Positions 12,421-24,300 of a stretch of 64,000 bases of DNA are shown here, piece by piece (position 1 is the stretch's first letter; the number at the start of each line of letters is the position of its first letter). The translations under genes and the position numbers were made by a program. This stretch comes from Mucor racemosus (lineage: Eukaryota; Mucoromycota; Mucoromycetes; Mucorales; Mucoraceae): NCBI GenBank assembly GCA_027405735.1, contig JAPEHQ010000005.1, forward strand, positions 2,232,001-2,296,000. The letters run 5' to 3'. Below the pieces are notes generated by a model. That model made no database searches. It had not been told where the DNA came from and saw only the letters and a program-made list of their open reading frames with translations.

Positions 12421-13310
12421 CATGCTCTCATACCATATCACCAATCACAACGGTGTTCAATCCTCCTCAACTTCCTTTGCTTTTGCCCTTGGCCCGCAAG
12501 CAGCTTACAAGAAAACAACGAGTGATAACCATTGATATGTTATATAGAGCTATTGACATGTTGCCTAGAGATTATGGCTCTGTTACCATCAATCATGCCA
12601 CTGGTCTCATTTTGCCTCTCGCCACCATCCTGTACCTGGTATCTACCAGCTCATACAAATTGCCACAAAATTTGAAAGCAATGGCTGTCTCAGACGTATT
12701 TCAATTGCATCCCTCTGATCAGTTTTTACAGTGGAAAGATACTGCTTACACTAGTTTACTCCTTTGGAAACAGGCACCTCGTCAATTGTTTCGAGGCATC
12801 GAATCAGGCGATATCAAGTTACAACCCTTTTTTCTACCTCTCTGTAATCCAACTGCTGTTATAGATACCACGTCCACCTCAGTCTCTCTGCGTCCTTTTA
12901 TTCAAAAGTTACTACCTATGAATGCTACAAATGGACCTCCCATTAACCCCTAGGCACCCTCTCATCTCATAATTATGATTACTCTGGCCAACATTTGGAG
13001 AACTCACTATCGGTTTGTCTTTAACCAGAAGGCTTTTGAAACTACTGCCGTACTAATCAGTATCCGACTCGACATCTACAAAATGATCGACGAAGATCAA
13101 GTTCGTGCTATTTTATAGTCTCTCTCTCTCTATTATCCTTTCTTTTAGTATAGTTATTCTTCTATTTTTTTATATTATCTTTTATCCATTTTATACTTTA
13201 TTCTTCATATCTTATCCTTCTATTCTTATATAATTGATGATTGCGCCCGCCGCTTGATTACACTCAAAACTCTGTAATTTACGCGGGGCAAATAATAAAA
13301 ACCTTTAAAA
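12421..13310 (+). mobile_element. 5'-truncated LINE (non-LTR retrotransposon) 3' end
   Basis: The insertion lies between near-identical direct repeats ending ACATCTGAG (12402-12420 and 13311-13326; the right copy has three fewer A). An open frame from about 12453 to 12953 and, after a frameshift, a second frame ending at 13118 (IWRTHYRFVFNQKAF, then IDEDQVRAIL) look like the region downstream of reverse transcriptase in LINE ORF2. I infer the family from the structure rather than from a catalytic motif: none of the RT core is left. The 3' end is A-rich (AATAATAAAAACC then an A-run), as expected for target-primed integration. Confidence 0.75.
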
Positions 13311-13559
13311 AAATCAAACATCTGAGAAATATCCGGAGCCTACTTTTTGCAATCATAGAATACCAATAACAAAATCCTTATCTCACCAAATTTTGGCGCT
13401 AGTAATTTCCAATTTCATATGATAGTAGGTATCCGTCTTTGACACAATAATTATGATCTCAAATGAAAACTCCCACATGCTATTGTGTGACGAAAAAATT
13501 ATCTCCAAAGAGCGTGTTATATCAGAAATTATTATGATGATGCTATAATGAAAAACACT

Positions 13560-15560
13560 CTGCTAAAAGATAATACATTTTATTAATTCACTAATGCTTT
13601 CTATTTATATGATTATGTTGATAATCATATAAATACTGTATGCTGGGGATTAAACATGAACTGGGAAGAGATTATACAGTATGTAATGTTGTAAGATTGG
13701 TAATTGGTATATACCTGATTTAGACGTTTCTTTTTTTGTTGCCTATTTATTATGATTGTATATATTTATTGATATTTGTTGTTGTCAATGCTGATGGTTT
13801 GATAAGACATTTTGTATTAACTACTACAGTATATATCATTTCATGTTGGATTTCAATGATTGACATCCGATTTTAATAATTGTTCCTAAATTTATGGTAG
13901 ATTTTTTGCCTATTACTGTTGTATTGACACTACGGGAAAAATAATGCAAAAATATGTTACATATTGTAAAAAACCATGTCAACAATAATTAATATGTACG
14001 TAAATGTACGCCAATTTACTTACTGTAAATTTTATTATTATTTATTCAGATTACTTAATGTTACTATGTTTTTGCTACTTAAATAATGTTAAAAATCAAA
14101 AATTACATTATTTTCATGTATCATGTATCATGTATCATGTATTTACATTTGTTTTTGTAGTGCAAAGTAAGTGGTATTTTAGATTCATTAGTGCAGTAAT
14201 TTGAGCTGTCTGTCTTACTGTAAAAGGCCATGCTATTTTCTTTCTCTGTTAGCGCATATAAAATCAATGATTTAGATCTTACATTATTGTAATAAGTTAA
14301 TATTATGATCTTATAATAGATTGGGTCTATTAAGAAAGAAGTACTAGAGGTAAATGTTGTTGGTGTTACTAATTGTAGTTGACTATTACTTTGGTCAATA
14401 CTTGCTATGGATTAAGTGTAATTAATATGCGACAAGTAAGTATTAAGTTATAGATCGATTAGATTGTTGTGTTTAATAAGTTTACTTGATTAAAATTATT
14501 AATAAAGGAAGAAAACAGATATTTTCACTAATGTTCAGTATCTAATTTAACATTCGCATATTTATATAAAATATGCAACTGAAACTAATTTATGCAATTA
14601 CTGTTGAAACAGCACCATGTAATGTGAATCATTACAATTATGTTTTTCTAATAAATTTAGTTTCTCATCCTCCCAAAAGTTTAATTTGGCTGTGGCAACA
14701 GTTTTAATATTTTTCTTGAATGAATAATTATTCGCATTCTCATTCAAAACTTGAATTTAACTTTGTTTTTGTAAAAAATAACTCTACTTTTATGGATTTT
14801 GTAAATAAAATAAGTGTCATGATACAAAATCCCTAGAAGTATTGATTTTATATATATTTTTATGGCTAAGTTCCCTTCTGGATGGTTAATATTCATAAAT
14901 CAAATTGACTTTTCGCAGTGGTGATATTGTAGCACTCGGAAACTATAAAATGGGGAATCTTGTTGAAATTTACAGAAAACGTATTTTTGGGTTCTACCTA
15001 CCATTCAGATCCGGGCTGTCATACAGTCTTACTCTCAGAGACATGGCCAACAAGGATCAGTTCTTCCGAGTTATTCTGTAATAATTATGTGTATATTTAC
15101 GATTGTTTTGGTTTTTAACAATGTAAAATAAATTGATTGATGAAATGATTTCTTGAAGAAACCAGACTGGCTATAAGTTTAAATGTACATATCATATTAA
15201 AAACCAGAATTTTCTTATCTATTTTAACTCATAAATAACTATACATATGGTATGTATTATGCATCATAAGCAGTTTGATTTGTTATAAATCATCTCGGTT
15301 TTACAATAAATTATTACAAAAGTTATAGTATAGTCCCTAAAACCAGAACAACACCCATAAGAAAACTAGACGAGTGATTATGGTTAAAAATGTTATTTAC
15401 GGAGCTGGACGGCATCTTATTAAAGTTTATATTATAATTTATCATATAAAAAAATACATAAATAAAGAGTCCATTCAATACAATAACAGCTGTCGCAGTT
15501 ATAGTGCTCAATAAACATATTTGACAAAAGTTTAACTTAAAAATGGCTAATTTATAAAAC
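13560..15560. other. Intergenic, short tandem repeat only
   Basis: AT-rich, no gene supported. A 7-base unit (CATGTAT) is repeated about four times at 14115-14143. Nothing else was recognised. Confidence 0.45.
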
Positions 15561-16752
15561 CGGAGTGTGCTATCTTTTCTCATACTAAAAATCTTTTAGA
15601 TTTAATATCCTAGACATTACTAAACAGATATAAATTGGTCTTATTATGCTACTATACCCATTCATAAATCTATTTCATATCTCATGAAAGACTCAAAATC
15701 AAGTAAAATTCACCGCTTTTTCCTTGAAAACTGGGTCGCTGTTTAACTTTCTTTTTACTAAACCCCCAAAAAAATTATATACCAATGTACCTGATATGTT
15801 CAGCATTAATCCAAAAACGAGCATCCGGAAATATCCTTCTTTTTGCTGCTGAAATAACTCTTTTCGTGCTAATGTTTCAGATTTTTACAGGTATTTTACT
15901 GCTAAAAATTAAAAACTTTGAGGCACTATATCTCTACGATGAATTAAGCTATATCAACACTTTTTAATAATAAAACGTACTTGTTTTGAAGGACTCTATA
16001 ATATATTTCAGTATGAATAAATTATGAGCACTTTTTATATTTTTCATTTTTTGGACATTTTTGTAATAGATTCCAAAATACTCGGTAAACTAAGCAGTAT
16101 GTTTCTCTCCTTTATGTCGACATTGATGAAGTCGTGGAGCTCTCTCGGACCCAATTTAGGTTTTTTAAAAATATTGATTTTTCGTGGAGATATCCTCACA
16201 AATGTATACAAAGAGATATCTTCGCTTCTAGCTTCAATTTTCCCCTGTATACCCTCATCACATATTCTGAATTTGAAAAAAAAATTGGGAAAAATTTCGT
16301 TTTCTCTACGAAAAATACAGCTAGAAGGTTCATTAATGATTTGATTGATAGATACTTTTTTTGCACATCAACTCAATTACTTATACTTGAAATATGTTTA
16401 TAAAAAATGGTGTGTATCTTCAAAAAACCTTCAAAATTTCAAATATATTTTACGCAAAATTTAATGTAAAACATTTGTCTGGAGTTTGTCTAGATTGATT
16501 TAGAATTCAAAACTGCACAAAAACTATTTAATACGCTAGGTCAACTTACTTTGCAGTCCATGAGCCATTAAACAACTTTGTTTTTTTGATTATTTTCTGA
16601 TCGATTTTACAAATCAATTTTGGAACTCATATATAATAAGCTCTAAGCTGTAATATGAACTATTATTTTGTGTCGAAGTCCTCGGAAGTCCCGGAAGTCC
16701 CCTACACGATTAGAACCCAGTATGCTAATAAGCTCACTTATTTGAGAAACAA

Positions 16753-16778
16753 CCGTAAATAAGTGCACTTATTTACGG
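16753..16778. promoter_or_regulatory. Perfect 26-bp palindrome near the Crypton left end
   Basis: CCGTAAATAAGTG is followed immediately by its exact reverse complement. Just upstream (about 16727-16742) is a weaker version of the same arms, AATAAG..CTTATT. It lies 83 bp inside the element on the 3' side of the coding strand. It could be a recombinase-binding dyad or a transcript 3'-end hairpin; the sequence does not decide. Confidence 0.7.
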
Positions 16779-16996
16779 ATCAAGTCCCCAGGGAAAAAAT
16801 AATAAATTTATGTCAATACAATCATGGCAAGATCGACTTTATTTTGTAAAATGTTATGCTTAGACTTCAATATGATATTATGATACTTGTTGTATTTACA
16901 GTAAGCTGAATGATGTTTATTTATTGAATATATATGTATATATATAAAAATAATAATAAAATATAAAGAAATGCAAAGAAAGAATAGAAAAAGCTA

Positions 16997-19356
16997 TTAC
17001 AATGAGCCATCATTGACTCCAAAGATTTCAATTTTGTTATTCGCCAACCAATGCAACGAGTATCCTTTCTGTGATCTTCTTCGTTCTGCAATATTTACTG
17101 CAGTTTCTAAACTAATGTTCCTTTTCATGGCGTAATCCTCGATTGTCTTGATGATAAGTTTTCTTCTATTGAAGAACTTCTTTTCCTTCTCTGCTCGTCT
17201 CCATCTTGTTCCAAACTTTTCTTCCAAATCTTGTACCGCATATCCACCGCACAAACCATGTTTCCACTCTCTCCACAAGTCTTTGATGGACACAATTCCT
17301 CGACTCATTTAGTAATGTGGTACCTTTTCTGTAACTTCAAGAGAATTTGATGATGATGAGGATAATGTTGGTGGTGGTGGATTGGAATTTGACATCAAGT
17401 TTTGTTGTGGTTTTGTGGTTGCTGAGATGTGAGATTGGCCATTTTGTAAATCTGGTAAGTTCACGCTGAGGTTTATACTTGCTTGACCTGTAATTAGACG
17501 GGTTATATAATCATTAGTTGTTTCTTGAGTAGTGAGATGATCATTCAATTTTGAAGAAAGGTCATTATGCATTATGCGTATCTTTTTCTCTAAAATTGGA
17601 ACACAACGTTGGAGCAAAATGTTTGCAGGGTCATTGTTATCTTTCATGATCACTGTCATGCGTCTTTGAAGAAGATTTATTAGTTTATACTATATAAAAC
17701 ACAAACAAGTGCTTACTCTTTATATTCTAAAAACATAGGATTAGAAAACAATTCATTTTGCCATAATGGATGATTGGGGAATTTCTCCATCATCACAATT
17801 GAATCTTGAATAATAATTTTTCTCAACATAAAAAACAGTTGAAAGCAAGCTTTTGCAGCCACGGTAACTTCCATAGGGTCACCATTATTCTTACCAACAT
17901 TCTTAGCTAGTAATCGATCGTTCCATTCATCCAGTAGAGGAAAAATCAACTTGGTCAAATCTTCAGGAGGATCCAGTGAGGCCCTGGGAATGTAAAATTG
18001 TCCTTGCTGAATAGTAAAACCCGCCATTGCTCGCATTGCTTCCCTGGGCAAACCAGTAAGGTAAGCACCATTCATTGTTGTGTTATTCCAACGACCGAGA
18101 CGACGAATTTGGTCTTCGTGAACACCAGCAAGATCAGCCATCCTCGCAGAAGAGCCACGGTTTATATGTGTTTTTGTTTTAGAGAAAATTTTTGCTCCAT
18201 CTAATCCTCTTATAACGGCATCACGATGGCTGTTGTAGCTCCAGATTTTCTTTAAATCCTGGTTATCAGATTTAAAAAGCTTTATAAAATACCAATTATG
18301 AGAAGTAGTGAAGTCGGGAAACGGCTCATTCTCAACATGAAAACGCCAAAACAAATATAGGCCAAGAGACATTATAGGGCAAATTTCAACGCGAGTGTTA
18401 CGGATGCAGCCACCAAGTTCCAAGCGGTTATTTTTGTTTGTTTTTCCCTGTCGCAACACCATCACCAGAGCAGGACATTCTATGTCAGGCCTGATACTCT
18501 CATTATCTAAATTAACTGTTTGAAAATCTGTCAATTCAGCATGCCTGATAGATTGTCCTCGTAGTAGAAAATAATGGGAGAAAAGAAATGCGGCAGCATC
18601 TCTCAAGTTTTCTCCATGATTTCTTTGGCTATTCAAATAGAACTGTATGACATTTGCTACTTGATCTAATGAAGTATAACCATCGGCAAGTGTTCCTTCT
18701 CCACGATCTTCGCAATTAGATCTTTTGGTCTGGAATTCTCGTTCTTTAGCACTTTTCAATACGCTTGCAATTACTTTTCTTGGATTTTTATTACAATTTA
18801 TTTTCTTTATAACTTGTGTCTTGTATAGATCTGTAATTGCTGCTATGTATTGTTCGACAGTTGAAAATTTGATTCTTTGAGCTGCTTTTGTTTTCGTTTT
18901 TCTGCGAGAGAAACGATTTAAAACCTGGGATAATAAGGGCGTACAAGACAGTTAGTATCAAAAGCTAAATTCATTAGCAATATTCTTTGCTTTCACCTCC
19001 TTGTGTAGAAAATAATTTAATTTTTCCCCAGAAACAATTCCTCTTTGCAATTTATCTTCATGTACAAAGGTTTTCTCTGCCCATGTAAGAAACTCTTTAG
19101 CTTTCGCTGAATATGCTTTTTTAGTGTTTATGGGCCTATTATCTTGAGCTTGTTCAGCAGTAATTTCAAGACTCCTTGCCATGTCATATATTACATTGGA
19201 ACCATCATTTTGGTTGTTGTCAACCATATCAGTATTGACCGTATCAATATCATTAGTGACAATCATATTGATCATATCAATATCATTATCAATCAAGGTA
19301 GAAGATGAAGCGGACATTCTACTATCAATAGATGCAGTTGCAGTTTTCTTAGTCAT
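16997..19356 (-). pseudogene. Crypton tyrosine recombinase plus GCR1_C domain, one in-frame stop
   Basis: Exons 19356-18997, 18924-17717 and 17663-17312 give 640 residues, then TAA at 17311-17309. The same frame continues to 16997 for 103 more residues. Intron 1 has a TACTAAC branch site. Recombinase residues seen: Arg242 (LLRGQSIRH), Lys281, HINR (373-376), Trp399 and the nucleophile candidate Tyr408 (NGAYL), so the RHRY set looks intact. A Ser/Pro-rich linker follows. After the stop, SIKDLWREWKHGL and the segment to about 17100 match the GCR1_C domain of Ndc10-like/Crypton proteins. The stop may be a recent mutation, or the domain may be made from its own ATG (17308). I class it as a probable pseudogene but catalytically complete. 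Confidence 0.82.
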
Positions 19357-19849
19357 TGTATAAGTGGATTATTCTTTTTCAAATGGTTTGTTTATTATTT
19401 ATTTGTTAAAATTAAGAATATTCTCTTCGATGACAGCTCTCAGTAATATTTATTTGTGAAACATTTCATGCAGAAAGCTGATCATAAGACATTTATTGAT
19501 TTGAAGTCCCTCATTAGGGTGGGACTTGAGTCCGGGACTCAGTATGCGAACTTGAAGATAAGTCCCTATTATTTTGATTATCTCGACGAAAAATCAATAT
19601 TTTTTGCTGAAACAAAAAATAAGGTGTAGCTTTCAGCTGAATCTACAGCAAACTGTGAATACAAAAAAAGTAGCAACTCAATTTTGGAGCTTAAATATTA
19701 TAATTAATTTCAGGTCAATTTTTGACCAATGCTAGGACAATACACGTGTATTCTGATATTAATTCTTTTATTTTTGGACAGATAATTTCAATAGCTCATA
19801 GAGAAAACTAAGGTATATGTTCTTTATTCTTTGATAATGTTGTATTCTA

Positions 19850-20345
19850 CCAAGTACCATACTTTATTACTTTCTACAGTATCAATACATCTTACAATCT
19901 ATTGACTACGACATGTATTGAAGCACAAAGTTTTGATATCGGATATAAGAAACTCCTAGCGTACTAAGTTTAATCCAGTAATTACCAAGAACGCTTGGAC
20001 CTCAATTATGGTACCATATTATTTTATCCCAGCAGTTAATCAATCAAGTAGTTATCAAATCAACATCCAAACTCATTTAGCGCATCATTGAAACAAAGCA
20101 ACTCATAGGCACAATTAAATTATGGTTAATCTATTTCAATCCATAGATTACTATTAAACAGCTCTAATGGTTCAATATTGCCTTAGATTAAATCCCAGAA
20201 TCTCAATGTCAAATCAATATAAAAGGCCATACTTTTATATCTAAATAAACGATATCTTGTTTTTATTATACAGTTAGTTGAAGAACTAATTCATTACTCA
20301 TTCTCTTTTAATTGTATTATTTTTTAAGCATTATTTATTAAACCT
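19850..20345 (-). repeat. Repeat module B, minus orientation
   Basis: Reverse complement of the block at 6880-7440, running from TGTTGTATTCTACCAAGTACC to the stretch ending ATTTATTAAACCTGAAAATAT. It sits between two partial versions of the family A 3' segment. Confidence 0.8.
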
Positions 20346-20639
20346 GAAAATATATGACGATATTAGGCCAATTTTAGGCAAGTGCATTTATATTCTGGTA
20401 TTAACTCTTCTATTTTCAGTCCGATATCAATGACCCATAGAGGAACAGTGCATCTTTGAATATTTTTTGACGTAATTCGACTTAATATTGGACAAAAACA
20501 TTTGAAAACCATTGAAAACCTACTTTTTACAAGCATAAAAAATTGATATCAAAAACTTTATCTCGGCGAATTTCGATCATACAGTAACAACTTCCAACTC
20601 CACATGAACGTAGGTACACATTCCTTCATCTAGTTTGTC

Positions 20640-21339
20640 TGGACTGTTTCAGATATTTTTGGAAATTTTTTATAAAATCGAATAATGGTTCGAAATTGAA
20701 TTTTGAAGTTATACTTAATACGCAGTGTATATATGAATAACATTTATTTATTTCATTAACTAGCCGTTTTTTTTGAAGGAGTAGAGCACATTTTTTTGAG
20801 TAAAACTACCTCTTCCTCTGCTTAAATAAATAAAGCAACTGGAAAAATGCCCGAAATTAATGAATATTAATTCAAACATGCCGAAAGTTTCAAAATATAT
20901 ACTATAGCTGTTTGTTCATAGAAAGCGAATGAGAAATATTGATAAACCGGCCCTATTTCATGCGAAAAGCCAAACTATATGTACGATTTCATATCCAATC
21001 TATACAAAAAAAAAACAATAGATTTATCAATTCTCGATTAATTTTAGCCTCTTGATCGAGACTTCAAAAGCTTATTAAAACAGGTAACCTTATGCAATAT
21101 TTATACTAGATTATATTTCGTAGTATTTTAGGTATATCTCTTTAACTGTTTCTAATGGAAATTAGATATAGAAACAGTAGTACGCTCTAATTTTGAAGAC
21201 TGGCGATTTTACTCATAAATCCAACACGTTACATACTAATAACCAATTTACCAAAACGAAAGATCATAGGTAGTACCTTTTGTAAATCTATGCAAATCAA
21301 ATGAAAACTTTTGCCCAAAAATTTATTTAAAATAAAAAA
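20640..21339. other. Intergenic, 3' flank of the ribonuclease gene
   Basis: AT-rich. No gene, RNA or repeat was recognised. The last part is the 3' untranslated region and terminator area of the minus-strand ribonuclease gene. Confidence 0.4.
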
Positions 21340-24300
21340 TTACATGAAAGGATTAACAGGATAAATATTAATAATAGGTGGAGAGCGTTCCACATTGACT
21401 TGAATACGAACAGTTAATTTAGAGAAAGACTCAAATCTTTGCATTTTAGTGCTTTCATCAATCAAGTTATCGCTCAACAATTCCTTGGGGATATCGTAAG
21501 CGATTTTGGATGCTACAGAATAGTCATTATCTTGTTCATCTTCAATTTCATTGCTGTCGACACCATAATTAAGTTGAGTGCCAGAGGGCTCTACGTAATT
21601 TTCGTCCAATTTCCTATTGTGATCCCATTCCCTGTTTGATTCGATGCCCTCCTTCCAATAAGCAGCCAAAGCGTTTTTATGAGGATCATAAACAAACTTT
21701 TCAATGGGAAGAGCGTCCATATGAACACGTTTCTCGAGACCGTATTCAGGTACCAAAATTTCAAAGCAATCCTTCAATACTTGAGTGACAATTGCAGTGC
21801 AAATAACAGCCTTTTGATTCTGCTTTTCAATCATGTGAAGGTAATGAGCCAAATAAAGTTGGATATTCATATCTTGAGAGTTCTTGGCACCTTCCTTGCG
21901 TTCATTACAGTGGGATGCAGCGGTCGTAACAGAGTTTTTCTTGTAACCACAAGACTCTTTGTTATTGATAGCAGCTTCTAATTGACGATGAACGATAATA
22001 TCTGCAAAACGACGGATAGGAGATGTGAAATGAGTGTACAAAGGTACATTTAAAGCATAGTGCCTATATTTGGCAATATCGCAAGAACCAGTACAGAAAT
22101 ATTTGGCTCGTTGCATGGGCTTTACAGCCAGCAATCTCAAAACAGATTTCACATCCTCACTTTCAATAGCTGCAAAAGATTTTTGCATGGAACCAGCTGA
22201 ATATCCGTCAAAAGAGTATCCTAAATTTTCAGCGATTTTGATAAATTCATTCTACAGAAATGTTAATAATGTATTGCGTAGAAATGTTATATTGAAAGCC
22301 TACCAAAGTTCTCTCATGAGGAGGTGAATGTTGACGAAGTAAGGCTTCGTTGGGATAGTGCTTTGCAATTTTCTCTGCAACACTCATATTTGCACAAAGC
22401 ATAAACTCTTCAATTAATCGATTGGCATCTTTTTGTTCGTAAATAGAAACACCACAGGGTTCTCCAAGGTCATTCAGCTTGAAAGAAAGACGGATAGAGT
22501 TGATCGACAAAGCACCGTTAGTAAAGCGACGTTCACGCATCTGTTTCGATATTTTAAAAAGATATTTGATATCTTGTTCAACTTCGGAAACAGTAAAAAA
22601 TTTAATAGAAGCAGCTTTGGGTAATCCTTGATCTTCAATAACACTTTGAGCATCTTCATAAGCTAATTTAGCGCAAGATCTAAGAAATAACTCTAGTTAG
22701 TTGTGCAATGATGTGATGTTTTATACAAAAACTTACTTGATAACAGATTTACCAAACCATGTATCTTTGATATTACCAGCACCATCCATTTTCCAGATAA
22801 CAGAGAAAGCAAGCCTTTCTACACCAGGATTAAGACTACATAATTGTTCACACAAAAGCGATGGTAACATGGGAATGACTCGATCACATAAATAAGTACT
22901 TGTTCCTCTATCAAAAGCTTCATGATCTAAAGCAGTATGTTGATGGACAAAATGGGATACATCTGCAATGTGTACACCAACTTCAAATTCGTCCTCGGAA
23001 AGTTTTGTAACATGAACAGCATCATCCAAATCTTTGGCAGTAGCAGGATCGATTGTAAAAATACGAGTAGCTCGAAGATCACGACGTTTATCAATATCAG
23101 ATTGACTAATTGACCAAGGAGTAGCAGGTAACCCCTTGAGAGCTTTTTGACCGAATGGTTGTTCAACGATGCCGTTATCTTCCAAAACTGCTTGAGTTTC
23201 AGCAACAATATTACCGATATGTCCCAATTCACGCAATACGGTACCAAAGGGGTTGTTTGAATCAATGGGCCAACGTGTAATCTTTGCAACCATCAACAAA
23301 TTCTTGTATTTTTCTTCATTTTTGAGGATATCAGCAGGAGCATTCTTGAGCTGGATAGCGATAAGAGGTTTACGAGTATCTGTAGGTCTAAACCATACAA
23401 GGCGAACATTCTTATTATTATCTGCCGCAGTAGTTGTAGCTTCATTACTGTCATCACCATCAGGAGTAACGTTGTTGGAATCATCATCATCATCATCTTG
23501 TGTTGGAAGCTTAACTGGAGCAGGCGCATTTCGATTAATTGAGAGAATACCAGAGCAAACGTGATTCTTATTTGTAGCTGTAATCGCAACTACTTTACCG
23601 ACAAATTTGGGTTTACCCTTATCATCTTGACCTTCTTCTTGAGGTGGTCTTTCAGCCGCAGTACTATGTCTTTGCTCACGCTTTTGAATCATGGATTCCT
23701 TCTTTTTCGCCCAAACAGACTCGAGATCTAATAATTCAACTACAACTGTGTCACCATCTAAAGCACGATTACGATCATGTTGACCATTAATGAATATATC
23801 AGATTCCAAGTTATCACAAGTAACATAAGCATCGGAGCGATTACGCTTATTGATGCGCAGTACACCCTTATAGAAAGTATTGCTATTAATCTTTTCTTGA
23901 CATATCTTTGGATCTAAATAACGTTCGAAACGAACTCTACTATTCTTTACGTTGTGGATAATATCATTAGGATGACAATAATCTTCTTGATCGTGGCTCT
24001 TCATTCCCTTTTTGATTTCCTTATTTTCTCGTTTTCTTTCATTGTTAGTAACTTGATTTGTTTTCTTGGCTGATGTAACAGTTGTCTTCTTTTTCTCTTC
24101 TTTTACAAAAACGATAGGTTTGACAGGTGTTCCTAATGCAGTAATCGGCTTTTGCTTTTTAGCATCATTTGATTTGGTTTTCTCAATTGATCTCTTGTTA
24201 TCGACAGTAGCAATAGGCTGATTATTTTCATCCACAGTGGATTTCTTGTTTGGTTTAGCATTGGTTTCTTTGGTTTTAACAATGGTAGATTTATCATTAT

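Larger units (their letters stand above)
8880..13560 (+). repeat. Repeat family A, copy A2, split by three transposon insertions
   Basis: Family A sequence is present at 8880-8956, 10602-11845, 12323-12420 and 13327-about 13560. Joined in order, these pieces are collinear with copies A3 and A4. The interruptions are a Tc1-like element, a pogo-like MITE and a truncated LINE, each with its own target duplication. The piece at 10602-11480 is very close to A1 (5515-6420). Confidence 0.85.
16671..19566 (-). mobile_element. Crypton DNA transposon (tyrosine recombinase) with both boundaries
   Basis: This 2.9-kb insertion in family A is flanked by TATTATTTTG at 16661-16670 and 19567-19576 (11 bp if the preceding C is counted). 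Other family A copies have this sequence once, continuing ATTATCTCGACG. There are no long terminal repeats. The ends carry clustered AAGTCC or AAGTCCC motifs. The interior encodes, on the minus strand, a tyrosine recombinase followed by a GCR1_C-type DNA-binding domain, the combination that defines fungal Cryptons. Confidence 0.88.
15560..20640 (+). repeat. Repeat family A, copy A3, split by a Crypton and module B
   Basis: Family A runs 15560-16670, is interrupted by the Crypton, resumes at 19566-19850, is followed by module B in reverse (19850-20345), and then a second version of the last about 90 bp of A reappears at 20360-20450 and continues to about 20640. The stretch after B matches the A2 segment around the LINE site (12350-12420 and 13327 onward). 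This copy is more diverged than A1 or A2. Confidence 0.8.

Noticed and set aside
14004..14204. Plus-strand frame over CATGTAT repeats
   Set aside because: Generated by the tandem repeat; no protein features.
16671..19566. DIRS-type retrotransposon instead of Crypton
   Set aside because: The recombinase is present, but there is no reverse transcriptase or RNase H, and the element is only 2.9 kb with a GCR1_C domain.
16671..19566. Mutator-like element, because of the 10-11 bp duplication
   Set aside because: No MULE transposase and no long inverted ends; the coding content is clearly a tyrosine recombinase.
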